Assembly (NCBI GenBank): GCA_035628055.1
Contig: DASPKO010000032.1
Span: 1 to 10,122, forward strand
Origin: DASPKO01 sp035628055
Lineage (GTDB): Bacteria > Planctomycetota > Phycisphaerae > Phycisphaerales > UBA1924
Length of the DNA: 10,122 nucleotides
Direction: 5' to 3'
Part shown: positions 1 to 6,418 of the stretch, one piece after another
Layout: every line of letters begins with the position of its first letter
How positions within the stretch are numbered: the first letter of the stretch is position 1
Made by a program: the position numbers and the translations under genes
Notes under the pieces: generated by a model
Seen by the model: only the letters and a program-made list of their open reading frames with translations
Told to the model about the DNA's origin: nothing
The model's database searches: none

Positions 1-1
1 G

Positions 2-430
2 AGCACGCGGAGCCCCGGCGACAGCGTCGGGGAGGAGTGGCTGTGGACCAACCAGTACGGCGGTGACCAGATGGATCAGGGGGGCACCGTCGCCCGGAGC
101 CAGATCATCTCGACGAGCAGCGGGCAGGATGGCGCCACCACGTTCCGGTTCGACGGGGGCAACGGCACGGTGGACGGCCCCTCCGGGGGAATGGTCTCGA
201 GCCCGCCCCAGTTCGCGGTCCCCGGGAACAGCCGGGGTGTGAGCGACTCGCTCGACTTCACCCTGACGCTCAATGGCACGATGACCGAGGCCCAGCTCGC
301 GGCCATGGCGGGCGGGAGCGTGGTCGAGTACGGATCCGATGCCCGGTACCTGACGGTCGTCCCGGGCCCGGGCTCACTGGCCCTGCTGGGCGCGGGTGGG
401 CTGGTTGCGGTCCGGCGCCGGCGGCGCTAA
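2..430 (+). CDS. PEP-CTERM-like secreted protein, 3' part only (tandem paralogue 1)
   Basis: The frame is open from the first bases of the window to TAA at 428-430, so the start and signal peptide lie upstream and about 142 residues are visible. The end reads VPGPGSLALLG, then a short hydrophobic stretch, then five arginines. This is the layout of PEP-CTERM-like signals that an exosortase/archaeosortase-type enzyme recognises at the membrane. The segment aligns without gaps to the C-terminal half of the gene at 953-1705, with about 70% identical residues by hand count. Shared blocks include PGDSVGEEWLWTN, TFRFDGG, SRGVSD and AGGSVVE. An ATG at 71 exists but lies inside this conserved block, so I do not take it as the start. 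The mature part looks beta-rich and has no catalytic motif I recognise. A terminator hairpin follows at 463-486. Function is unknown; a surface or matrix protein is inferred. Confidence 0.85.
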   Translation, partial: STRSPGDSVGEEWLWTNQYGGDQMDQGGTVARSQIISTSSGQDGATTFRFDGGNGTVDGPSGGMVSSPPQFAVPGNSRGVSDSLDFTLTLNGTMTEAQLAAMAGGSVVEYGSDARYLTVVPGPGSLALLGAGGLVAVRRRRR

Positions 431-462
431 GCCAGCGCGGTTCGAGAAGAACGCAACTTCGA

Positions 463-486
463 GCGACCCCGGGTTTCCGGGGTCGC
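463..486 (+). terminator. Intrinsic terminator-like hairpin after paralogue 1
   Basis: The arms gcgaccccgg (463-472) and ccggggtcgc (477-486) pair perfectly over 10 bp around a GTTT loop. A T-rich stretch, ttgtcgtt, follows on the + strand. It lies 32 bp after the stop at 430 and probably ends that transcript, isolating the next gene. Confidence 0.75.
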
Positions 487-952
487 TTGTCGTTATGGGC
501 GAGGTGGTGGCGCCGGACCCGAACGGCCGCGGGCGGCATCGGTTTGTAAACCATGTTTCGGCAGACAGTTAGGAGCGGCTGGCCCGGGCAAGACCTGGGA
601 CAAAGCGGGGCGCGGCGCGGGAGCGCGCGCGGTGCTGACCAATCCGGAAAAGTCGGCGTACCCGGTTCTTATTTTGGTTTGCCGGGGGGTCGGGGCTTGA
701 AAAGGCGGTGGCCAGACGACAGAGTAGTGGCGGAGAGAGGCGCCCGCGGGGCGCCGGACCGGCACGTTGGCCGGCGGGGGAGAGAGAGACGCAAAGGCGG
801 CCCTCCGGGACCGGTCAGGCCCGGCGCGGCCGGCGAGTCGTCCTCGTGCAGTGATTGTTCGCAAAGGTCGTTGTGTCGGCAGTGCCCCTCTCGTGGCGGG
901 CGCCGGCCGGGTCCATCAAGCGGCCATCTCTCTGGCCGCGAAGGAGATAGGC
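487..952. other. Long non-coding leader/intergenic region with repeated hairpins
   Basis: No convincing gene lies in these 466 bp; frames open here are by-products of high GC. What can be seen: an interrupted palindrome at 541-552 (ggttt, gt, aaacc); an AT-rich island around 667-680 in otherwise very GC-rich DNA; a perfect hairpin at 739-755 (arms ggcgccc and gggcgcc); a second at 759-774 (arms ccggc and gccgg); and purine tracts ggagagag at 732-739 and 779-786, the latter running on to 789. No clean -35/-10 pair was found, so the promoter of the gene at 953 is not located. If transcription starts near the AT-rich island, the mRNA would have a structured leader of more than 250 nt. Confidence 0.5.
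920..939 (+). promoter_or_regulatory. Hairpin abutting the Shine-Dalgarno of the gene at 953
   Basis: Arms gcggcca (920-926) and tggccgc (933-939) pair perfectly over 7 bp around a TCTCTC loop. The strong ribosome binding site AAGGAG follows at 941-946, six bases before the ATG at 953. The hairpin leaves the SD single-stranded, so it could present it. Alternatively its pyrimidine loop could pair with the SD-like GA tracts upstream. A role in translation is inference. Confidence 0.45.
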
Positions 953-1705
953 ATGTTCGCCCGCTCGTCTCTCGCTGTCGGGATTCTTTCGTTCGGGCTG
1001 GCCAGCGCGGCCGGCGGAAGCGTCGTTGTCAACTACACGGTCGATGCCGGGGGAAACAACAACAATCCTCTCAACGGGCTCGCGGCGCGGGCCACCTTCA
1101 CCACCACGGGCACGACGATGACGGTGCTCCTCGAGAACACCAGCACCGGCCTCCCGTCGGGCTTCCAGGTCGGCGATGCCTTCCTGGTCTCGCTCGGCTT
1201 CAACCTTCCCACCGGCGTGAACATCGTCTCGGGCACCAGCGCGGTGATCGGGCCGGGCTCGATCGGCCTGGCGCAGTGGAGCGGCCGCGGCCCCGGGGAC
1301 AGCGTCGGGGAGGAGTGGCTCTGGACCAATGACTTCGGCGGTGACGAGATGGAGGCCGGCGGCGCGGTGGCCTCGCGCCAGGTCTTCTCCACGAGCAACG
1401 GTCAGGGCGGCGGGCTCACGTTCCGGTTCGACGGCGGAAGCGGCACCGTGAACGGGCCGCACGGGGGTATCGTCAGCGACCCGCCGCAGCTCGCTCTGCC
1501 CGGCAGCAGCCGTGGCGTGAGCGACGGCATCGTCTTCACGGTGACGCTCAGCGGCCTCCTGACCGAGGACCAGCTCGCGGCGGTGGCCGGTGGCAGCGTG
1601 GTCGAGTTCGGCTCGGACATGCAGTACCTGACGGTGATTCCCACGCCCGCATCACTGGCGCTTCTGGGTGCGGCCGGACTGATCGCGGTGCGCCGGCGCC
1701 GCTGA
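953..1705 (+). CDS. PEP-CTERM-like secreted protein (tandem paralogue 2)
   Basis: This is a 250-residue exported protein of unknown function. The start at 953 is chosen because AAGGAG sits at 941-946 and a signal peptide begins there (MFARSSLAVGILSFGLASAA, cleavage near residue 20). The in-frame ATG at 767 would add 62 residues that do not resemble a signal sequence. The mature N-terminal half has alternating hydrophobic and polar residues, as in a beta-sandwich. It contains ATFTTTGTTMTVLLENTS, a pattern seen in several families of exosortase-sorted surface proteins (a loose resemblance, not a family call). The C-terminal half matches the truncated gene at 2-430 throughout. The tail is IPTPASLALLG, a hydrophobic stretch, then RRRR, so membrane processing and surface attachment are likely. 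No Cys or catalytic motif stands out. The two genes form a tandem duplication with about 520 bp between them. Confidence 0.88.
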   Translation: MFARSSLAVGILSFGLASAAGGSVVVNYTVDAGGNNNNPLNGLAARATFTTTGTTMTVLLENTSTGLPSGFQVGDAFLVSLGFNLPTGVNIVSGTSAVIGPGSIGLAQWSGRGPGDSVGEEWLWTNDFGGDEMEAGGAVASRQVFSTSNGQGGGLTFRFDGGSGTVNGPHGGIVSDPPQLALPGSSRGVSDGIVFTVTLSGLLTEDQLAAVAGGSVVEFGSDMQYLTVIPTPASLALLGAAGLIAVRRRR

Positions 1706-1726
1706 GGCCGCGGACATCGCAAAGCC

Positions 1727-1763
1727 CGTACGAGGCCCCTGCCCCCGGGGGCTGCTTCGTGCG
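1727..1763 (+). terminator. Terminator-like hairpin after paralogue 2
   Basis: Arms cgtacgaggc (1727-1736) and gcttcgtgcg (1754-1763) pair over 10 bp with two G-T wobbles. They enclose the self-complementary GC block gcccccgggggc (1741-1752). It begins 21 bp after the stop at 1705. There is no clear T-run, so termination efficiency is uncertain. Confidence 0.45.
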
Positions 1764-1839
1764 CCCGCTCGGGACAGCGGACAACGCCAACTCCGGGCCC
1801 CGATGAACTTACCGGACGCGGTGAGAGCGAACGTGTCGA

Positions 1840-1868
1840 TTGACACGGGCGCCGGCGCTTCGTAATCT
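1840..1868 (+). promoter_or_regulatory. Sigma70-type promoter of the LamG-like gene
   Basis: A perfect -35 TTGACA (1840-1845), a 17 bp spacer and a -10 TAATCT (1863-1868) lie 36 bp before the ATG at 1905. This is the best housekeeping promoter in the window. The expected leader is about 30 nt and contains a small hairpin (ggccg 1876-1880 with cggcc 1883-1887) just ahead of the SD GGAGAG at 1891-1896. Confidence 0.72.
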
Positions 1869-1904
1869 TGCGTCCGGCCGTTCGGCCCCTGGAGAGAGCA
1901 CAAC

Positions 1905-2624
1905 ATGATGCGTCTTGGAGCTTCGCGCCGAGCGGTGGTGGGCGTGCTGGCCTTGGCCGGCGTCGGGTCCGCCTCCGCGCAGGATGTTCTCACCTACGAC
2001 GCCGCGCTGGGGACCCTCCCCCAGGGGCAGGGCTGGACTTACTCGGGTGCGGCGACGATCCCGATGTCGGTTTCCGACGGTCAGCTCCACCATGGGCCCA
2101 CCACGTACGGCGGGACGAGCTTCTGGATGGTGGACCTTCCCACGGGCACGATGGACTTCGCGGCCGACACCTGGTCGATCTCGGCGCTCGTGCAGATCGA
2201 CAGCGGCACGTTCGGCAATCAGTCCGGGTTTCGGCGCGGCGGGTTCAACCTCGGCCTGAACGACAACGCGGGCCGCTGGATTCACGCCGAGATGAACCAT
2301 GCCCAGATCGGGATCCGCAACGACAACACGGGGCTCTCCGACCCGGCGGTCGCCTTCGACCTGGCGGACGGGTTCCACACCGTCATGCTCGTGGCCGGGC
2401 CGGGAGGGGGCAGCCTGCTGGTCGACGGGGTGACGCTGATGACGCTGCCGCTCGGGACCGCGGCCGGGGCGGACAACCGGGCGCACTTCGGGGACAGCAC
2501 GATCCTGGGCAACTACACCGGGCACATCCGCGAGGTCCACCTGGTGCCGGGTCCGGGTGCGCTGGCGCTCCTGGCGGCGGCCGCCGGAGTGGGCGCGCGG
2601 CGCCGGTTGCGGCTCCCCCGCTGA
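1905..2624 (+). CDS. LamG/concanavalin-A-like secreted protein with PEP-CTERM-like tail
   Basis: The product is 239 residues. The first of two adjacent ATGs (1905, 1908) is taken, with GGAGAG 8 bp upstream. A signal peptide covers residues 1-25 and ends in SASA before Gln26. The mature region (about 26-215) has the strand pattern of a LamG/concanavalin-A-like jelly roll. It includes WSISALVQID, GGFNLGLNDNAGRWIHAEM, a DGFHTVMLVAG strand, LLVDGVTLM and a late FGD turn, as in families that bind sugars or other surface ligands. No catalytic residues are apparent, so binding or structure is more likely than catalysis. The tail VPGPGALALLAAAAG followed by RRRLRLPR is a divergent PEP-CTERM-like sorting signal in which Leu and Pro interrupt the arginine run. 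It has its own consensus promoter and no obvious terminator before the next gene. The fold call is from pattern only. Confidence 0.82.
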   Translation: MMRLGASRRAVVGVLALAGVGSASAQDVLTYDAALGTLPQGQGWTYSGAATIPMSVSDGQLHHGPTTYGGTSFWMVDLPTGTMDFAADTWSISALVQIDSGTFGNQSGFRRGGFNLGLNDNAGRWIHAEMNHAQIGIRNDNTGLSDPAVAFDLADGFHTVMLVAGPGGGSLLVDGVTLMTLPLGTAAGADNRAHFGDSTILGNYTGHIREVHLVPGPGALALLAAAAGVGARRRLRLPR

Positions 2625-2713
2625 ACCCGCCCCGGTAGACGCAATCCTCGGTGTTACCGTCGGCTTGCCGCGTTCGCGCCGGTTGCTTTGCAGGCCGCCT
2701 CGTCATGCCGTGC

Positions 2714-2742
2714 GTGTACGGGGCCGGGATTTGCTCTAGCTT
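2714..2742 (+). promoter_or_regulatory. Putative promoter of the Ig-repeat dockerin gene
   Basis: GTGTAC (2714-2719), a 17 bp spacer and TAGCTT (2737-2742) are weak hexamers taken alone. The call rests on their match in position to the promoter at 1840-1868: same spacer, the same GCGTCCGG octamer one base after the -10 (2744-2751 versus 1870-1877), and nearly the same distance to the ATG (37 versus 36 bp). Confidence 0.42.
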
Positions 2743-2779
2743 GGCGTCCGGGCCAGGGCGGGGAGCGAGGAGCCAATCC

Positions 2780-3610
2780 ATGCGCGGCCTGACCTGGTGT
2801 CGTGGCACCGTCCTGGTGCTGAGCGTCTGGGCGGGCGCGGGCTGGACCGAGCGCTGCGGAGCGCAGGAGCTTCTGGTGCTGCGGTCCGGGCAGGCGGCCC
2901 CGTACGCGCCGGACCCCGTGGTGCGTTATCTGCTGGGGGATGGTCCCTTCTCGGCGGCGCACTTTGCGGCGGCGCGCAACGGTCCGAGCGCGATCGCGGT
3001 CGAGCCGATCTGGTGGATTCCCGGCCTCCCGGATGACCCGGCGGCGGGGTGGATGTCGGTGGACGTGGATTCGACTCCGAACTCGGCGCTCTATGCGCAT
3101 GACTTCGTTGTGGCATCGCCGCAGATCGCGTGCGCGCGGCTCGAGCTCTGGTACGCGGTGGACGACCACCTGGGCGACACCGGCGTGCCAGGTCTGTACC
3201 TCAACGGTGCGCCGGTGCCCGGCGCCCCCGAGCGCGCCGCGAACTTCATGCAGCAGTACCACTTCAGCGCCGACGTCACGGGGCTCCTGGCACCTGGGCT
3301 CAACACATTCTTTTTCCACCAACTCGACGCGTATGACGTCGTCGCGGGCGCCGTGTACTCGGCGCGCCTCGTCATCGATGCCGCGCCTGGACCCGCGCCC
3401 ATGATCGTCGGGCAGCCGGCGTCCGCCGCGGCCTGCTCGCGCGAGCCCGTTGCCTTCGGCGTGGAACTGAATCCGGCCTTCGGGCCGGAGTGCCGGTGGC
3501 AGGTTGAGGACCGGCGAGCCCCGGTTCGTGGCTCGAGTTGCGTTCCGGCATGCAAGACGTGCCCGGACTGGGGCAGCTCAGCGCGACCGGCGTGGCGACC
3601 CCGCAGCTAA
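2780..3610 (+). CDS. N-terminal fragment that would be translated from the broken Ig/dockerin gene
   Basis: If the first frameshift is real, translation from 2780 ends at TAA 3608-3610 after 276 residues. That product keeps the signal peptide, the jelly-roll region and half of Ig repeat 1 (to about CRWQVE), then about 34 out-of-frame residues. It lacks the dockerin and would be exported without its anchor. Downstream pieces are open at 3508-4302 (rest of Ig 1, Ig 2, part of Ig 3), 4242-4835 (rest of Ig 3, Ig 4, dockerin loop 1) and 4805-4885 (dockerin loop 2). None of these has a convincing ribosome binding site, so I do not call them genes. Confidence 0.55.
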   Translation: MRGLTWCRGTVLVLSVWAGAGWTERCGAQELLVLRSGQAAPYAPDPVVRYLLGDGPFSAAHFAAARNGPSAIAVEPIWWIPGLPDDPAAGWMSVDVDSTPNSALYAHDFVVASPQIACARLELWYAVDDHLGDTGVPGLYLNGAPVPGAPERAANFMQQYHFSADVTGLLAPGLNTFFFHQLDAYDVVAGAVYSARLVIDAAPGPAPMIVGQPASAAACSREPVAFGVELNPAFGPECRWQVEDRRAPVRGSSCVPACKTCPDWGSSARPAWRPRS

Positions 3611-4694
3611 CGGTCGAGGGGTGGGTAGGACAGACCCTGACCGCCCGTCTCCGTTGCCGCGTCTTCAGCGGCTGCCACGAACTGCACAGCGAAGCGGCGG
3701 ACCTGCTCATCCGCGTGGCCCCGAGCGTATGGGTGACCGGTCCGGCGCGTACCTGCCCAACGGGCGTGTCCGTGTTCCATGCCTCGGTCGCGGGAACCGC
3801 CCCTGCGATGGTTTCCTGGCAGTGGGCGGCGGTGGCGGATGGCCCCTGGAGTCCGGTTGCTCCGGGCCTCAACTCCGACGCCGCGGGCCAGTCCTTCGTT
3901 GCCGCGGGCGAGGCGACGGAGGTGCTCACCGTCGCACTCGAGCAGCAGGCCGTTGGGGCGCAGTACTACTTTCGCGCCGTGGCCGGTAACATGTGCGGCT
4001 CGGCGGAGTCGTCCGCGGCCGTGCTGTCGGTCGAGGAGCGGCCGGAGGTGGTGTACCAGCCGCCGGCAGAGGTCGATGTCTGCGCGGGTACGCAATACGC
4101 GCTCGCCGTGCAGTCCCAACTCGTCGAGCCGGCGAGCGCGCAGTGGCAGGCTGCGGCGGTCGAAAGTCCCGAGGCCTGGGTCGACCTGGTCGACGGGCCC
4201 GTGGTCGTAGCGGGTCGGCTGGTGGGCACGGTCGTCGCCGCGAATGGCTTCACGGCCTGTTCACCTTCGAGGCCGAACCGGGCGTGCTGCTGCGGTGTGT
4301 GATTGTGGACGCCTGCGGCGCCGTCACGACGTCGCCAACGGCGATCAGCACGCATGCCCCGCTGGAGGTACTCGCGCACCCCGGAGCCGTGGTGACGTGC
4401 CCCTCGGGTATCGCCGAGTTCGTCCTCGGTCTCGGCGGGACGGCGGTCGTCTCCTGGGAGTGGCGTGCCCCCGCGCTGAGCCCGGGTTGGGTACCTGCCT
4501 ACCACGGGATCAATCCGGACTGGCTGGAGTGGCGCCCGCTGTTTGAGGCCGAGATGAACCCGCAGGAGACCCTCTCGATCCAGCGTCTGCCCGGCGGGCC
4601 GGTCCCGCTGGAGCAATGGGATGGGTTCGAGGTCCGAGCCGTCGCATACGGGTCGTGCGGCACGGAGACCAGCGCACCCGCGGCCCTCACAGTG

Positions 4695-4882
4695 TGTCCG
4701 GCCGACTTCAACTGCAACGGCCAGGTCGGAACCAGCGCCATCTCCGCGTTCCTAGTCGCCTGGTTCCACGACCTGACGGGCGGCACGCTCAACGCCGACT
4801 TCACGCCTCGGGCGCCGTCACGACCGCCGACATAACCGCCTTCCTCGGCGCTTGGTTCGCCGCGGCGGGTTCGGGAACCTGC
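4695..4882 (+). repeat. GC-type dockerin module, copy 1 (frameshifted, divergent)
   Basis: This is the C-terminal module of the broken gene. Loop 1 reads DFNCNGQVGTSA in one frame; loop 2 (SGAVTTADITAF) continues one frame back, a single base being missing around 4806. It is the most divergent of the four modules in the window and the only one on the + strand. Confidence 0.78.
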
Positions 4883-4923
4883 TAGGCGGGCCCGCCCGCT
4901 AGCCCCGAGCGCCGGCGCATGCA

Positions 4924-4953
4924 AAGACGGCCCCGCGTTCGCAGGGCCGTCTT
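4924..4953. terminator. Bidirectional terminator between convergent genes
   Basis: Arms aagacggccc (4924-4933) and gggccgtctt (4944-4953) pair perfectly over 10 bp, with further pairing possible in the 10-nt loop. Because of the symmetry, each strand leaves the stem with a short T stretch (TT on +, TTT on -). It sits in the middle of the 103 bp gap between stops at 4885 (+) and 4989 (-) and serves both sides. Confidence 0.78.
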
Positions 4954-4988
4954 GGGCGGGGATCATGGGTTAACGGATCTCGGCGCCC

Positions 4989-6263
4989 TTAGCACCCGCC
5001 GGCGGCGATCGCGGTGAACCAGGCCGAGAGGTATGCCGAGATGTCCGCGGTGGTCGTGGCGCCCGAGTCGTCGAAGTCGGCGGCGCTGCCGCCCCCCGCG
5101 ACGTCGGTGAACCAGGCCGAGAGAAACGCCGAGACGTCGCTGGTGGTCACGGCCCCGTCGGTGTTGAAGTCCGCCGGGCAGGGAGGCGGCGGCGGGGGGG
5201 CGATGGGGGTGAGGACAAAGGTGTTGCTGGGGGTGTTGGCATTGGCGGCCCGGCACACGACCTGGCCCGAGTCGTTGATGTCGATGGAGCGGTTGGCATG
5301 GAAGGGGGCCGAGCCGTTGTGCGTCGCGTAGATGAACCGCTTGCCGGACTCCGGGGTCCAGACCCACCCGTAGATGTCGGTGGTGGAGGTGGTGCCGTCG
5401 GTGCCGACGATGTGGCCCGACTCGTTGATGGCGTAGGCGCTGCTCCGCGCGGTGACGGGATTGGAGACCATCTCCGTGCCGCCGCCCGGGGTGTTGAGGA
5501 AGGCGCGCCAGGTGTCGCTGCCGGTGAGGATGTTGATCGAGGTTCCGACGACCTGCCCGGCCTCGTTGATGCCCTCGCCCATGGCGCTGTCGTTGTAGGG
5601 CGCCGGGAGCATGGGGAGGACCTCGACGGGCCCGGCCGGGGCCTGCCAGCGCAGGGCGCCCGAGACGCCGTTGACGACCCCGTTGCCGGTGACGACGCCG
5701 GCGTTGTTGACGTCGCCGACGTTTCTGAAGCCCAGCGGGGCGAGGTTGATCAGGCCGGTCTCATCGCTGTAGTACCAGGGCGTGCGGCCCGGGGTATCCC
5801 AGACCGAGTCCGGACAACTGTGCCCGACGACGGCGCCGAGGTCGTTGACGGCCACGGGGCGGTTGCTCGCGCAGCCGGTGATGCTGGGCAGGATCTGGTA
5901 GACGCCGTTGACCCGGCGCCAGGCCGCCTGGTTGCTGGTGCCGCCGTTGTGCGCCGAGCCCACGATGATGCCCGTGTTGCTGATGTCGGCGGCCTGATTC
6001 TCGCTGTACCCGGCGGGCGGGGGCAGCTCGCTGATCCCCTGCCCCGGGCGCCAGACGTAGGCGCGCAGGATGGTGAGCGGGCCCTGATTCCAGCCGACGA
6101 CCTCGCCGGCGTTGTTCATGCCCCAGGGCACGTTGGAAAAGGCACCGGGGAGCAGGCCCACATCGACAGCGGTGTAGTCCGCCACGGTCTGGGCGGACGC
6201 GACGCCGGTGAACAGGGCCGCCGCCGCGGTGCCGACAGCCAGGCGATACGTGATTCTCTTCAT
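4989..6263 (-). CDS. HAF-repeat (predicted seven-bladed propeller) secreted protein with C-terminal GC-type dockerin
   Basis: The product is 424 residues. The start at 6263 is chosen for the SD GGAGGT at 6271-6276, 7 nt upstream, and the signal peptide MKRITYRLAVGTAAAALFTG ending VASA before Gln25; the frame is open far upstream only because of base composition. The body holds seven HAF-family extracellular repeats beginning near residues 47, 91, 137, 182, 230, 278 and 327. Their cores are MNNAGEVVGW, ISNTGIIVGS, VNDLGAVVGH, VNNAGVVTGN, INEAGQVVGT, INESGHIVGT and INDSGQVVCR, each followed by an aromatic strand such as RAYVW or YGWVW. A seven-bladed propeller is inferred from the count. A hexaproline linker (356-361) leads to the dockerin module (362-424), with loops DFNTDGAVTTSD and DFDDSGATTTAD and terminal GGC. 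It lies 155 bp downstream of the gene at 6419-7180, so co-transcription is possible. Ligand and substrate are unknown. Confidence 0.92.
   Translation of the reverse strand: MKRITYRLAVGTAAAALFTGVASAQTVADYTAVDVGLLPGAFSNVPWGMNNAGEVVGWNQGPLTILRAYVWRPGQGISELPPPAGYSENQAADISNTGIIVGSAHNGGTSNQAAWRRVNGVYQILPSITGCASNRPVAVNDLGAVVGHSCPDSVWDTPGRTPWYYSDETGLINLAPLGFRNVGDVNNAGVVTGNGVVNGVSGALRWQAPAGPVEVLPMLPAPYNDSAMGEGINEAGQVVGTSINILTGSDTWRAFLNTPGGGTEMVSNPVTARSSAYAINESGHIVGTDGTTSTTDIYGWVWTPESGKRFIYATHNGSAPFHANRSIDINDSGQVVCRAANANTPSNTFVLTPIAPPPPPPCPADFNTDGAVTTSDVSAFLSAWFTDVAGGGSAADFDDSGATTTADISAYLSAWFTAIAAGGC
4992..5180 (-). repeat. GC-type dockerin module, copy 2
   Basis: It encodes 63 residues from CPADFN to AAGGC at the end of the HAF-repeat protein. 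Both calcium loops are intact (Asp at positions 1 and 12 of each). Its DNA is recognisably related to the copies at 7439-7630 and 9718-9909 but less alike than those two are to each other. Confidence 0.85.
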
Positions 6264-6270
6264 TGCAGGA

Positions 6271-6296
6271 ACCTCCACGAGTATGTTGGTGGAGGT
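6271..6296 (-). promoter_or_regulatory. Inverted repeat that would sequester the Shine-Dalgarno of the HAF-repeat gene
   Basis: On the - strand the leader reads ACCTCCAC, a 10-nt loop, then GTGGAGGT, followed 7 nt later by the ATG at 6263. The 8 bp arms are perfectly complementary. The 3' arm contains the SD GGAGGT and the 5' arm is an anti-SD. If both arms are transcribed, the stem would hide the ribosome binding site. The promoter was not found, so it is not certain that the distal arm is in the mRNA. Confidence 0.5.
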
Positions 6297-6418
6297 GTGT
6301 GCAAGCGGCGCGCCGCGCCCGGGGCGGAGCGGCGCGGCCCTCGTGACCGCCGCCGGGCCTGCGCGTGGGGGCAGACTGGCCAGGGCTGGCCGCGAGCCCG
6401 ATTCCGGGGTGATTCGAT

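Larger units (their letters stand above)
2780..4885 (+). pseudogene. Ig-like-repeat secreted protein with C-terminal GC-type dockerin, broken by three -1 frameshifts
   Basis: The coding signal runs unbroken but changes frame near 3508, between about 4243 and 4262, and near 4806. Each change equals one missing base; restoring three bases gives 702 residues. The start is at 2780 with AGGAG at 2768-2772 and a signal peptide ending CGA before Gln. Next comes a jelly-roll or galactose-binding-like region (about 30-205; LELWYAVDDHLGD, GLYLNG, GLNTFFFHQ). Four Ig-like repeats of about 100 residues follow, each with a W-x-[WQ] strand and most with a Cys pair, for example VSWQW with YYFRAVAGNMCG. Last is a dockerin module (4695-4882: CPADFNCNG, then SGAVTTADITAFLGAWF and terminal Cys). 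Frameshifts 1 and 2 fall inside Ig repeats 1 and 3, frameshift 3 between the two dockerin loops. The first calcium loop has also lost its last Asp (SAIS instead of SDIS). This is either a decaying surface-protein gene or a run of assembly errors. Confidence 0.82.

Noticed and set aside
697..726. TTGAAA as a -35 for the gene at 953
   Set aside because: No acceptable -10 hexamer lies 16-18 bp downstream (agagta or gagtag), so the promoter remains unlocated.
767..952. Upstream start for the gene at 953
   Set aside because: The extra 62 residues are Arg/Gly/Ala-rich without a signal sequence. ATG 953 has a strong SD and opens directly into a signal peptide.
3490..4810. Programmed -1 ribosomal frameshifting in the Ig/dockerin gene
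   Set aside because: Three separate events would be needed, and none of the junctions contains an X-XXY-YYZ slippery heptamer. Gene decay or sequence error is simpler.
6278..6304. Promoter TTGCAC with TACTCG for the HAF-repeat gene
   Set aside because: The spacer is only 15 bp and the -10 is poor. It would also start transcription inside the SD inverted repeat. It is not strong enough to list.
6378..6391. Inverted repeat ggccag/ctggcc as terminator of the Cys-rich gene
   Set aside because: It has 6 bp arms with only 2 nt between and no T-run on the - strand. It could equally be chance in GC-rich DNA, so read-through into the HAF-repeat gene remains possible.
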